Made by a program: the position numbers and the translations under genes
The notes under the pieces: model-generated
Told to the model about the DNA's origin: nothing
What the model saw: only the letters and a program-made list of their open reading frames with translations
Databases searched by the model: none
Origin: an uncultured Pelagibacteraceae bacterium
GTDB taxonomy: Bacteria; Pseudomonadota; Alphaproteobacteria; Pelagibacterales; Pelagibacteraceae
Reading direction: 5' to 3'
DNA length: 49,279 nt
NCBI GenBank assembly: GCA_902557995.1
Contig: CACECL010000002.1
Coordinates: forward strand, 93,091 to 142,369
In this document: one piece after another, positions 37,777 through 47,829 of the stretch
How the letters are laid out: each line of letters opens with the position of its first letter
How positions within the stretch are numbered: the stretch's first letter is position 1

Positions 37777-38696
37777 TAAGTCTTTTTTGCAATATTTAAG
37801 TCTTTTTTAATTTGTGCTTTTAATTGATTAACATTATTAAATTTTTTTTCTCTTCTTATAAACTCTAAAAACTCTACTGTTAAAAGTTTATTATAAAGAT
37901 TTCCTGAAAAATTAAATAAATGAACTTCTAATAATATTTTTTTCTGATTAAATGTTGGTCTGTATCCAAGATTAGCAATTCCTTTAAGATATTTATCACT
38001 ATTTTTTCTCAAAACCTTGACAGCATAAACTCCTGGTTTTGCTAAAACATAATCATCTATGTCTATGTTGCAGGTTGGAAAACCAATTTTTTTTCCTACT
38101 TGTCTTCCCTTTTTAACTATTCCTTGTATTGCCCAGTTTCTTTTTAAAAGATTGTTAGCTTTATTCAACAGACCTTTTTCTAAAAGATTCCTTATTAAAG
38201 ATGATGATACTATCTTTTTACTTATAATTAATGGTTCAGGTTTAACTACTTTATAATTAAACGATTGTTCATATTTTTTTAGCAATTTAACATTTCCTTC
38301 TCTTTTATTTCCAAATCTAAAATTATTGCTGACAAAAATAAATTTGGAACTTAATTTTTTATTTAAAATTTGAGAAATAAAGTTTAGCGCTTTAGTTTTT
38401 GAAAATTTTTTATCAAATTTTTTTGTAATAACAAAATCTACTTTGAAAGTACTAAGTAACTTTATTTTTTGATCAATATTAGAAAGCCGAAAATTTTTTA
38501 ATTTTTTATTAAAAAACATTTTTGGCATTGGATCAAAATTTACAACACCAATCTTTAGATTATATTTTTTCTTATAGGAATATGCTAATTGAAATAATTT
38601 TCGATGTCCTAAATGTAATCCATCAAAATTACCTATTAAAATAATTGATCCTCTGTGTAATTTTTTAATATTAAAATTTGTATAATGTTTTACCAT
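37776..38696 (-). CDS. ribF: Bifunctional riboflavin kinase/FAD synthetase
   Basis: This enzyme makes FMN and then FAD from riboflavin. The 306-residue protein has an N-terminal nucleotidyltransferase domain (IILIGNFDGLHLGHRKLF, then VSNNFRFGNKREGN). The C-terminal kinase domain carries GRQVGKKIGFPTCNI and the GVYAVKV strand. It overlaps the HAD gene upstream by 7 bp and ileS by 1 bp. The ribF-ileS-lspA order is widespread. Confidence 0.94.
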   Translation of the reverse strand: MVKHYTNFNIKKLHRGSIILIGNFDGLHLGHRKLFQLAYSYKKKYNLKIGVVNFDPMPKMFFNKKLKNFRLSNIDQKIKLLSTFKVDFVITKKFDKKFSKTKALNFISQILNKKLSSKFIFVSNNFRFGNKREGNVKLLKKYEQSFNYKVVKPEPLIISKKIVSSSLIRNLLEKGLLNKANNLLKRNWAIQGIVKKGRQVGKKIGFPTCNIDIDDYVLAKPGVYAVKVLRKNSDKYLKGIANLGYRPTFNQKKILLEVHLFNFSGNLYNKLLTVEFLEFIRREKKFNNVNQLKAQIKKDLNIAKKT

Positions 38697-39508
38697 TTTA
38701 AATCTGATTGGATAAAATTAACTATAACCTCGTACTCTTTTGAAACATCTTGGATACCAATATTTTTTATTTCATTTTTATGTATTCCATTACTAATTAA
38801 TAAAGAATCATAATTTAAAAGATTTGCACCTCTGATATCAGTATTCAAATTATCACCAATTGCTAAAATTTTTTTATTTTTATTATCAATTGACTGATGA
38901 TAAACCTCTGAATGTGGTTTTCCAAAATATACTACTTCTCCACCCATTTTTTCAAAAACCATTGCTACAGAACCTGCGCACAACTCTCTAACTTTACCAC
39001 GATCAACGATTAAATCTGGATTTGTGCAGATCATTTTTTTGGTAATATGTTTTTCAAGTAAATCTTTATAAAACTCTAAATCCTTATCATGATCATCATA
39101 TAACCCTGTGCACAATAAATATTCACTATCGCTAATATCTTCGCACTTATTTTTCTCAAATAAATAAAATAAATCAAAATCTCTAGGTGGACCTATGTGA
39201 TAAAACTTTTTAGATAAGTAAGATTTTTTTAAATAATTCAATGCTACTTCTCCTGAGGTAAAAACTTGATCTCTGAGCACCTTGTCCATGCCCATTTTTT
39301 CTAAAAAATTTTGAACAGTTTTATTTGGTCTTGGGGCATTCGTTAAAAGTACAAACATTTTCTTTTTTTTTAAAAGCTCATCTAAAACAGCTATTGCTTT
39401 TTCATGAAGATTAACCCCATTATGAACAACACCCCATAAATCTATATAAAAAAGATCATAGTTATCGGCTATAGATCGTAGGCCATTTATATCTAAATTT
39501 TTGGTCAT
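38690..39508 (-). CDS. HAD-superfamily class IIA hydrolase (NagD-like, TIGR01459-type)
   Basis: The protein has 272 residues. The HAD nucleophile region is FYIDLWGVVHNGV, motif II is VLLTNAPRP, and the metal-site motif IV is ILAIGDNLNTDIRGAN. KPHSEVY supplies the conserved Lys. Family IIA enzymes dephosphorylate small sugar- or nucleotide-like molecules; the substrate is unknown. It heads the leftward six-gene unit, and 132 bp separate it from divergent groES, so the control region for both lies there. Confidence 0.88.
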   Translation of the reverse strand: MTKNLDINGLRSIADNYDLFYIDLWGVVHNGVNLHEKAIAVLDELLKKKKMFVLLTNAPRPNKTVQNFLEKMGMDKVLRDQVFTSGEVALNYLKKSYLSKKFYHIGPPRDFDLFYLFEKNKCEDISDSEYLLCTGLYDDHDKDLEFYKDLLEKHITKKMICTNPDLIVDRGKVRELCAGSVAMVFEKMGGEVVYFGKPHSEVYHQSIDNKNKKILAIGDNLNTDIRGANLLNYDSLLISNGIHKNEIKNIGIQDVSKEYEVIVNFIQSDLKW

Positions 39509-39575
39509 ATTTTAAGGTATAAACCATAAAATCTCTAATTTACTAACAAAATTAATATCCTAAATTGTTTCTCAT

Positions 39576-39603
39576 CTTGAAATAGGTGGTGAAATATCTA
39601 TAT
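39576..39603 (+). promoter_or_regulatory. Candidate heat-shock (RpoH) promoter of groES-groEL
   Basis: CTTGAAA at 39576-39582 is a perfect RpoH -35 element. Eighteen bases after the CTTG core stands CTATAT, close to the alphaproteobacterial RpoH -10 consensus (CYTATNT). The ATG of groES is about 40 bp downstream. No CIRCE/HrcA inverted repeat is seen, so sigma-32-type control is likelier. This rests on motif inspection only. Confidence 0.55.
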
Positions 39604-39629
39604 GAAGCTCATATTTATAAAGATTTATT

Positions 39630-39635
39630 AAGGAG
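39630..39635 (+). promoter_or_regulatory. Strong Shine-Dalgarno site of groES
   Basis: AAGGAG sits 5 bp before the groES start codon, in a window where most genes have no clear ribosome-binding site. It confirms the start choice. Confidence 0.7.
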
Positions 39636-39640
39636 ATTTT

Positions 39641-39931
39641 ATGAAGTTTAAACCGTTACATGACAGAGTTTTAATCGAGGTTCTAGATGGCAGTGAAAAA
39701 ACTGCCGGAGGAATAATTATACCTGACACAGCTCAAGAAAAACCTCAAGAGGGAAAAGTAGTTGCCGTAGGTGGTGGAGCTAAAACAGAAGATGGAAAAA
39801 TAATTCCGATGGATGTTAAGGTTGGTGATAAAGTTTTATTTGGCAAATGGTCAGGAACTGAAGTCAAAATCAATGGTAAAGAATACAGCATAATGAAAGA
39901 GTCTGACATTATGGGTATTTCGGGTAAATAG
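39641..39931 (+). CDS. groES: Co-chaperonin GroES
   Basis: This is the 10-kDa lid of the GroEL folding chamber. The 96-residue protein begins with [13 protein letters not shown], has the mobile-loop region [22 protein letters not shown], and ends [10 protein letters not shown]. All are standard. It is the first gene of a two-gene operon, 22 bp before groEL, under the candidate RpoH promoter. Confidence 0.98.
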   Translation: MKFKPLHDRVLIEVLDGSEKTAGGIIIPDTAQEKPQEGKVVAVGGGAKTEDGKIIPMDVKVGDKVLFGKWSGTEVKINGKEYSIMKESDIMGISGK

Positions 39932-39941
39932 CTTAATTTAA

Positions 39942-41615
<1,674 letters not shown>

Positions 41616-41641
41616 TCCCCATTAATCTCAAACAAAAATTT

Positions 41642-41672
41642 AAAAAGGGCAGTTTTTACTGCCCTTTTTTTT
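41642..41672 (+). terminator. Rho-independent terminator after groEL
   Basis: GGGCAGT (41647-41653) and ACTGCCC (41658-41664) form a perfect 7-bp stem with a TTTT loop, extended by A/T pairs. A run of eight T (41665-41672) follows. This is the clearest intrinsic terminator in the window. Confidence 0.93.
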
Positions 41673-41689
41673 GTCTAATATAAAGTTTA

Positions 41690-42118
41690 ATGTTAAAAAT
41701 GATTATGAAAAAAATTTTATTTAAAATGGTAATTTTTCTAATGTTTACTAACACCGCTCTGCCTGCAAGTTTCAATTGGACAAAAGTTGTTACAACAATC
41801 GATGGTGATACAACTTGGTATTACGATAAAAAATCAGTTTTTAAAGTTGGAAGTTATAGATTTTATTGGCAATTAGGAAATTATTTAAAGAATTATGATC
41901 AGGACAAATCAGTTATATCACATTCAATGGTCAATTGCGATACATATGAAATGAAGTGGATAACATATACTGGCTACTCGGAACATATGGGAAAAGGTAA
42001 AACAAATTTTGAAGCTATTATGCCTGAAGCTGATCCTTCTTACTTTGTTTGGGAATACTTTGATCCAAAAACAACCGTGCAAGGAATCGTTACCGAAAAA
42101 GTGTGCAATGAAAGATAA
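41690..42118 (+). CDS. Secreted protein, Adhesin_E-like
   Basis: The protein has 142 residues with a hydrophobic signal peptide ending near TALPA-SF. The mature part has W-x-K-V-x-x-T-x-D-G-D-T-x-W-Y-Y-D near its start, then RFYWQLGNYL, a Cys near NCDTYEMKW and a final Cys (EKVCNER). This pattern resembles the surface-adhesin E (Adhesin_E) family, whose functions are mostly unknown. I keep the ATG at 41690, but in-frame ATGs at 41699 and 41705 are equally good. The start lies only 17 bp after the groEL terminator, so its promoter must overlap that terminator or readthrough must occur. Confidence 0.75.
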   Translation: MLKMIMKKILFKMVIFLMFTNTALPASFNWTKVVTTIDGDTTWYYDKKSVFKVGSYRFYWQLGNYLKNYDQDKSVISHSMVNCDTYEMKWITYTGYSEHMGKGKTNFEAIMPEADPSYFVWEYFDPKTTVQGIVTEKVCNER

Positions 42119-42132
42119 ATTCAAATATTTTT

Positions 42133-42249
42133 ATGTCAAAAAGATATAGTGGTAAATCTTTTAAAGACTCTAGTGTTAAAAAAAAACCTAAATTGAGCTT
42201 TAAAGAAAAAAGAAAACTTAAAAAAGATAAGCAAAAAAAGGCAAATTAA
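42133..42249 (+). CDS. 38-residue lysine-rich protein of unknown function
   Basis: This short frame starts MSKRYSGKSFKD and codes 38 residues, 17 of them Lys or Arg. There is no hydrophobic stretch or Cys. The second half (LSFKEKRKLKKDKQKKAN) looks like a single basic helix. It lies 14 bp after the secreted-protein gene and 85 bp before typA. Basic proteins of this size often bind RNA or the ribosome, but nothing here proves a function, and the frame could be non-coding in such AT-rich DNA. Confidence 0.5.
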   Translation: MSKRYSGKSFKDSSVKKKPKLSFKEKRKLKKDKQKKAN

Positions 42250-42290
42250 TCCTTAAATTTGAAAATTATTCAAGCCAGTTATGAGTTTTT

Positions 42291-42319
42291 TTGAGTTTTA
42301 ATATCCTTTTAAATATGTA
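42291..42319 (+). promoter_or_regulatory. Candidate sigma-70-type promoter of typA
   Basis: TTGAGT (42291-42296) and TATGTA (42314-42319) are separated by 17 bp, close to the TTGACA/TATAAT consensus, within the 85-bp gap before typA. AT-rich DNA gives such matches often, so support is modest. Confidence 0.35.
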
Positions 42320-42334
42320 TAAGAGCCAGAATTT

Positions 42335-44161
42335 ATGAGCAATAATATCAGAAACATCACAATCATAGCCCATGTCGATCATGGCAAAACTACTCTTATT
42401 GACAATTTAATGAAGCAAAGTGGTTCATTTAGAGAAAATGAAATTGTTGATGAAAGATTAATGGACTCGGGTGAGCTCGAAAAAGAGAGAGGGATTACAA
42501 TTTTAGCAAAACCTGCTTCAATTAATTGGAACAATTCAAGAATAAATATAATCGACACTCCAGGCCACCGAGATTTTGCTGCAGAAGTTGAAAGAGTTTT
42601 AAGTATGGCAGACGGAGCCTTATTATTAATTGACTCTGCGGAAGGTGTTATGCCTCAAACAAAATTTGTATTAGCCAAAGCACTTAAACAAGGATTAAAA
42701 CCAATTGTTGTGATTAACAAGTTAGATAAAGCCGATCAAAGAGCTAATGAAGTTTTAGATGAAACATTTGATTTATTTGTGAGCTTAGATGCAAATGAAG
42801 AACAATTAGATTTTCCTGTTTTATATGCAAGTGGAAGATCAGGTTGGGCAGACCATGAAGTTGATGGTCCGAGAGAAAATTTAAATCCTTTGTTAGATTT
42901 AATTGTTGATCATGTAAAACCTGCTGAACTTGATAAAACTAAACCTTTTGCAATGTTGTCAACACTACTTTATGCAGATAGTTTTTTAGGAAGAAGTTTG
43001 GTTGGAAGAATTACACAAGGTACTGCAAAAGCTAATCAATCTATAAAAGCAATCAATTTAAATGGTGAAAAAGTTGATGAAGGAAAATTAACTAAAATTT
43101 TTAGATATGAAGGAACTAAAAAGGTTCCTATAGATGTTGGTGAGGCTGGAGATATTGTGGTTGTTGCCGGGTTAGAAAAAGCAAATGTTGCTGATACAAT
43201 ATGTGACTTGGAGATAAATGAGCCTATACCTGCTACTCCGATAGATCCTCCTACAATTTCAATCACAATTACTGTAAATACTTCTCCTTTAGCTGGAACT
43301 GAGGGTAAAAAACTAACCAGTACCCAAATAAGAGATAGATTAGTTCAAGAGGCACAAAATAATGTTGGTATTACATTTTCAGAAAACGAGGGAAGAGACT
43401 CATTTGTTGTTAGTGGTAGGGGTGAGTTAATGTTGGAAATTCTTTTAACTCAAATGAGAAGAGAGGGTTTTGAAATGACAGTAAGCCCTCCAAAAGTTTT
43501 ATATAAAACTGATGAAAGTGGAAATAAACTTGAGCCAATTGAAGAAATTACTATGGACCTTGATGAAGAACATTCATCCAAGGTAATTGACTCAATGAAC
43601 AGAAGAAAAGGTAAACTAATAGAATTAAAAGATACTGGAACAAATAAAAAAAGATTAATTTTTCATGCACCTACTAGAGGGTTAATGGGCTACACAAGTA
43701 GATTTCTCACACTTACAAAAGGAAACGGAGTGATTAATAGAATATTCCATAGCTATGGTACTTTTGAAGGAGAAATGGAGGGTAGAAGAAATGGAGCATT
43801 AATCTCTATGGAACAAGGAAAAGCAGTTGCATTCGCTATATTTAACCTACAAGCAAGAGGAGAAATGTTTGTAACTCATAATGATGCTGTTTATCCTGGC
43901 ATGATAGTTGGTCTTTCACCTAAACCAGGTGACATGATAATCAATGTTATGAAAGGTAAAAAGTTAACAAATATGAGAACTCAAGGTTCAGATGAAAATG
44001 TTGTGCTTACACCTGTTAGAACAATGTCTATTGCTGAACAATTAAGTATGCTTAATACTGATGAAGCTTTAGAGATAACTCCAGACTCTTGTAGATTGAG
44101 AAAAGCAATTCTTGATCCACACGAAAGAAAGAAAAGCGAAAAAGCTACGGCTGCAGCCTAA
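42335..44161 (+). CDS. typA: Ribosome-associated GTPase TypA/BipA
   Basis: This translational GTPase of 608 residues is linked to ribosome assembly and stress. The G motifs are AHVDHGKTTL (residues 12-21), DTPGHRDFAAEVERVL and NKLDKADQR. The switch I-region ERGITI is in place. The later domains include GRGELMLEILLTQMRREG and the TypA-specific HAPTRGLMGYTSRFLTLTKG. It ends in a basic tail with KKSEKATAAA. Its stop overlaps the converging membrane-protein gene by 4 bp. Confidence 0.97.
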   Translation: MSNNIRNITIIAHVDHGKTTLIDNLMKQSGSFRENEIVDERLMDSGELEKERGITILAKPASINWNNSRINIIDTPGHRDFAAEVERVLSMADGALLLIDSAEGVMPQTKFVLAKALKQGLKPIVVINKLDKADQRANEVLDETFDLFVSLDANEEQLDFPVLYASGRSGWADHEVDGPRENLNPLLDLIVDHVKPAELDKTKPFAMLSTLLYADSFLGRSLVGRITQGTAKANQSIKAINLNGEKVDEGKLTKIFRYEGTKKVPIDVGEAGDIVVVAGLEKANVADTICDLEINEPIPATPIDPPTISITITVNTSPLAGTEGKKLTSTQIRDRLVQEAQNNVGITFSENEGRDSFVVSGRGELMLEILLTQMRREGFEMTVSPPKVLYKTDESGNKLEPIEEITMDLDEEHSSKVIDSMNRRKGKLIELKDTGTNKKRLIFHAPTRGLMGYTSRFLTLTKGNGVINRIFHSYGTFEGEMEGRRNGALISMEQGKAVAFAIFNLQARGEMFVTHNDAVYPGMIVGLSPKPGDMIINVMKGKKLTNMRTQGSDENVVLTPVRTMSIAEQLSMLNTDEALEITPDSCRLRKAILDPHERKKSEKATAAA

Positions 44162-44805
44162 TCAAAAGTTTTATCAACTAAATAAAGTCCTAATGCAACG
44201 CAAGGGCCTATGCCAAATGCAAACAATAATGTTCCAATCCCTACTGTTCCTCCTAAATACCATCCAATACTAACAACTGAAATTTCTAATGTTGCTCTTA
44301 CAGCAGCTATAGGAAAATTAGTTAATTTTTGTAATCCTATCATTAGTCCATCTCTAGGACCGGCTCCTAAATTTGATACTAAGTAAATACCCCCACCTAT
44401 TCCAACCATGATAACAGAAATTAAAGCTAATAATAATTGATGAATATAATTTGATGGTGTTGGAACATATTTAATACAAAGATCAATCATAATTGCAATT
44501 ATCAGAGCATTAAATATTGTACCCATCCCAGGTTTTTGCCCAAGAGGTATCCATAAAATTAAAACAGCAATACTTATTAATAATGTGATAGTTCCTATAC
44601 TTAAATTTACATTTAAGGATATACCTTGGGCTAAAACACTCCAAGGAGAGGCTCCTGTGAATGAAACAATTAACAACCCTTCACCTAATCCAAATAAAGA
44701 CAAACCAAAACATAAGAAAAAAAATGTAGAAAACTTTGGTTTAAAATTAAATGGTTTTTCTGAGCTCCATTTTACTTTTGGAATTTTTTTTATTTTTAAA
44801 AACAT
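44158..44805 (-). CDS. YczE/YyaS/YitT-type integral membrane protein
   Basis: The protein has 215 residues with a basic N-terminus and five hydrophobic segments. GEGLLIVSFTGASPWSVLAQG and LVSNLGAGPRDGLMIGLQKLT are the repeated G-A-x-P-x-D/W motifs of the YczE-like family. No transport substrate is known for the group. It converges on typA with a 4-bp overlap and diverges from the next gene with 53 bp between starts. Confidence 0.8.
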   Translation of the reverse strand: MFLKIKKIPKVKWSSEKPFNFKPKFSTFFFLCFGLSLFGLGEGLLIVSFTGASPWSVLAQGISLNVNLSIGTITLLISIAVLILWIPLGQKPGMGTIFNALIIAIMIDLCIKYVPTPSNYIHQLLLALISVIMVGIGGGIYLVSNLGAGPRDGLMIGLQKLTNFPIAAVRATLEISVVSIGWYLGGTVGIGTLLFAFGIGPCVALGLYLVDKTFD

Positions 44806-44858
44806 AATTGTAATAAGCTATATCTATTAATGAAAAATTCTAATATTGTAACTATCAA

Positions 44859-45539
44859 ATGAAAAAGTTTGCAGTTATTTTACTTGTTGTATTTTTCTCA
44901 TCGATTTCTTTAGCTCATATAGGTCATTATAACAAATTTGACAAAATAGAAATGGAGATCTTGAGAAATGGTGAAGTAATTGGATATAACAATTATTATT
45001 TTAAAAGAGATGGTAAAAAAACGATAGTGAAAAATCAATATAAATTTGAGGTAAAATTACTATCTGCAACAATATTTAAAGTAGAGGGATATGGAGAAGA
45101 AATTTATTTAAAAGATAATTTAATATCTTTTCAATCAAAGACACTTCAAAATAAAAAAGAAAAATTTGTAAACTTAAAACTAGATAAAAATAATAAAAAG
45201 TTTGAAATTAAAGGATCTTCATATTCAGGTGAAGCTTCTGAAAAAAATATTATAGGAAATTGGTGGAGTCATAAAATTTTACAAGCAGAAAGCCAAATAA
45301 GTCCTATTTCTGGAAGTATAAAAGAACAAATAGTAACTTTTATTGGCAAAGAAAATATTTCAATTAATGGCAAACAATATGAAACAGATCATTTCAAACT
45401 TACATCTAAAGATATGTCTCTACCTGAGGATAAAAAATTAAATTTTGATATTTGGCTTGATAAAAAAACTTCAGTAATTGTCAAAGTTACATATAAAAGA
45501 ATGGGAGATTGGGAATATCGTTTAAAAAATCTTGAGTAA
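44859..45539 (+). CDS. Secreted DUF6134-like protein
   Basis: The protein has 226 residues with a signal peptide (MKKFAVILLVVFFSSISLA). The mature part is beta-rich and resembles the DUF6134 family: an early ILRNGEVIGYNNYYF, a central GNWWSHKILQAESQISPISG, and a YKRMGDWEYRL ending. The function is unknown; a periplasmic location is likely. It ends 2 bp from the converging renalase-like gene. Confidence 0.68.
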   Translation: MKKFAVILLVVFFSSISLAHIGHYNKFDKIEMEILRNGEVIGYNNYYFKRDGKKTIVKNQYKFEVKLLSATIFKVEGYGEEIYLKDNLISFQSKTLQNKKEKFVNLKLDKNNKKFEIKGSSYSGEASEKNIIGNWWSHKILQAESQISPISGSIKEQIVTFIGKENISINGKQYETDHFKLTSKDMSLPEDKKLNFDIWLDKKTSVIVKVTYKRMGDWEYRLKNLE

Positions 45540-45541
45540 AA

Positions 45542-46514
45542 TTATTTATTTATTTTTTTATAAAGATCATTTGCACTTATCCATCCAGCTTCAACCCTAG
45601 GTCCCACAAACCAGTCTCCACATACTCCTAAATTTAATTTAGTATTCCAATAACTTTTGACTTTAAATGGCCTGGAATTTGAAGAATATTTCCAACCATG
45701 GTTTAATGAAGTTAATATTTTTGTTTTTTTTAATTCCAGTAAGTTTAAAAAATCGATCAATCAAAATCTTTGAATTTTTTTCTTTATTTTCTCTATTTTT
45801 ATTTATTCTTTTATTTGCCCATAAACTTGTGCTTTGTAAAGTCCATAAATCATTATTACTTTTAAATCTTCTTTTACTATTTTCTTTAGCGGCCCATCCT
45901 AAAATTTTGTCGTCAAATAAATAACTTGATATATTTTTATTTGTTTTTTTAATTTCAATCATGACTGTAATATTTGCATCCATTTTAATTTTTTGTTTGA
46001 TGAATGGATCATCTATAAATTTTTTTGATAATTTTTTTAATTGTGGGAATGGACAAGTTAATATTAATTTATCATAATATTTTATTTGGTTGTTCTTAAA
46101 ACCTAATTTCCATTTATTATTTATAATTTTAATCTTCTCTAACTCACTTTGAAAGCTACATTTTATATTCTTTATCAAATGTTTGCTGATATCATTATTA
46201 CCTTTACAACCAATTATTTTAATATGATTTTTATTTTCTTTTTTTAATTTGTCTAAAAAAATATGTTTGCCAATCCATTTTTTTAGAATTTTTTTTTTAC
46301 GTAAATTTGTAATAAATTTCTTAAATTGTATTGATTTTGGAGAAAAATATTGAGCCCCGTGGTCAAATCCTTTTGACTTGTTTAATCTTTTAAAGGAAGA
46401 TCTGCCACCTGGACCTCGAGCTTTATCATAAATATGTACAGAATTTTTTTTGCTTAAAAGATTAGCTATTGTTGCTCCTGAAATTCCAGAGCCAATTACA
46501 CAATAACTGCTCAT
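45542..46514 (-). pseudogene. Renalase-like NAD(P)/FAD-dependent oxidoreductase, interrupted by a one-base frameshift
   Basis: The N-terminal part (46514 to 45663) starts SSYCVIGSGISGATIANLLSK with an FAD-binding fold, then ARGPGGRSSFKR and FDHGAQYFSP, typical of renalase-like amine oxidoreductases. The C-terminal part continues in another frame with LNHGWKYSSNSRPF and LGVCGDWFVGPRVEAGW, the matching family ending. The break is in or next to a run of eight A on the coding strand (T at 45724-45731). Dropping one A gives a single frame of 323 residues. As written the first frame reads on to an unrelated tail (KPWLEIFFKFQAI). It overlaps pmbA by 4 bp. Confidence 0.85.
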
Positions 46515-47827
46515 TTTCCTGCAACAGTCATACCTTCTATCATCATAGTTGGTGAATTGACTGAATATTCTAATTCTAAATCATTAGCTAAAGTTATATT
46601 TTTAAACATATCCTTAAAATTACCAGCAATTGTTATTTCATTAACTGGATATTTAAATTCTCCATCTTCAACCAAAAAACCAGTCGCCCCTACTGAATAA
46701 TCTCCTGTTACAAGATTAGATCCATGACCAATAGTTTCAGTAATATAAAGACTTTTTGAATTTTTTTTTAGAAGATCTTCGTAACTTATATGTCCATTTT
46801 CAAAATATAAATTAGTAGTTCCGCCACTTCTTCCATTTGATTGTAAATTTATTTTTTTTCCATTGTAAGTGTCAACAAGGTAATTTTTAAGTATCCCATT
46901 CTCTATAAGTTGTAATGTATTAGAGTTTACGCCCTCTGAATCAAAATTTTGAGAACCCATTCCTTTAATTATATCTGGTTTATCAATTACATTTATCGAA
47001 TTTGCAAAAACCTGGTGATCAATTTTATCCTTTAAAAATGAAGTGCCTCTTGCAATTGCAGATGCAGATATTGCACTTGCAAAAACACTTAACATTCCTT
47101 TCGAAATTCTTTTATCAAAAATTATGCTTATCTTCTCGCTTCCAATTTTGTTAGGGCTCAATTTTCTAATAGTTTGCTCGGCAGCTTTATTTCCAAGATC
47201 TGATGCTTGCTTAATATCAGATAAATGACGTTTGCTAGAAAATTCATAGTCTCTTTCCATGCTATTTTCATCTTTTGCAACTGTTACACAAGAAGTAGTA
47301 AAAGAAGAAGTTTTATAACCGTCACAAAAACCGTCACTATTAGCTAATATAAAATTTGATTTATTTTCAGTAAAACTAGATTCTGTATTTATAATTTGCT
47401 TATTTGATGAAGCAGCCTCCTCTAAATCTTTTAAATATTTTATTTTTTTATCATTTTCAAATCTTGTTTCATCATACAAATTAAGGCTACTAATTTGTTT
47501 GGCTAATAAATTTTTATCAGGCAAAGAATTAAATTCATCCTCTGGTGTAATTTTTGTAGTTTCAAAGCACTTTTCAATTAAAGTTTTTATATTTTCATCT
47601 AGTAAATTTGATGATGAAATTGATGATCTTCTTTTACCTAAATAAGTTTCTATACTTAATGCCAATCCATCTGATCTATCTGAGGCTTCTAGGGATTTAT
47701 TTCTAAAATTAACTGTTTCTGAAATTGAGTGACCAACTGTAACACTTGCATCAGTTGCTCCCATTTTTTTTGCCAAATCTAAACAATATGAAGCTTTAGA
47801 TTTGAGAAATTCTTGATCCTTAACCAT
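46511..47827 (-). CDS. pmbA: TldD/PmbA-family protein PmbA (TldE)
   Basis: This is the non-metal subunit of the TldD/TldE protease, 438 residues. The N-terminal domain has DASVTVGHSISETVNFRN. The C-terminal domain has IARGTSFLKDKI, FDSEGVNSNTLQLIENGILKNYLVDTYNGKK and VEDGEFKYPVNEITIAGN. No HExxxH is present, as expected for this partner. TldD/E trims small peptides and is known from microcin B17 maturation and antitoxin breakdown. It starts 2 bp after the tldD stop and overlaps the renalase-like gene by 4 bp. Confidence 0.93.
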   Translation of the reverse strand: MVKDQEFLKSKASYCLDLAKKMGATDASVTVGHSISETVNFRNKSLEASDRSDGLALSIETYLGKRRSSISSSNLLDENIKTLIEKCFETTKITPEDEFNSLPDKNLLAKQISSLNLYDETRFENDKKIKYLKDLEEAASSNKQIINTESSFTENKSNFILANSDGFCDGYKTSSFTTSCVTVAKDENSMERDYEFSSKRHLSDIKQASDLGNKAAEQTIRKLSPNKIGSEKISIIFDKRISKGMLSVFASAISASAIARGTSFLKDKIDHQVFANSINVIDKPDIIKGMGSQNFDSEGVNSNTLQLIENGILKNYLVDTYNGKKINLQSNGRSGGTTNLYFENGHISYEDLLKKNSKSLYITETIGHGSNLVTGDYSVGATGFLVEDGEFKYPVNEITIAGNFKDMFKNITLANDLELEYSVNSPTMMIEGMTVAGK

Positions 47828-47829
47828 AA

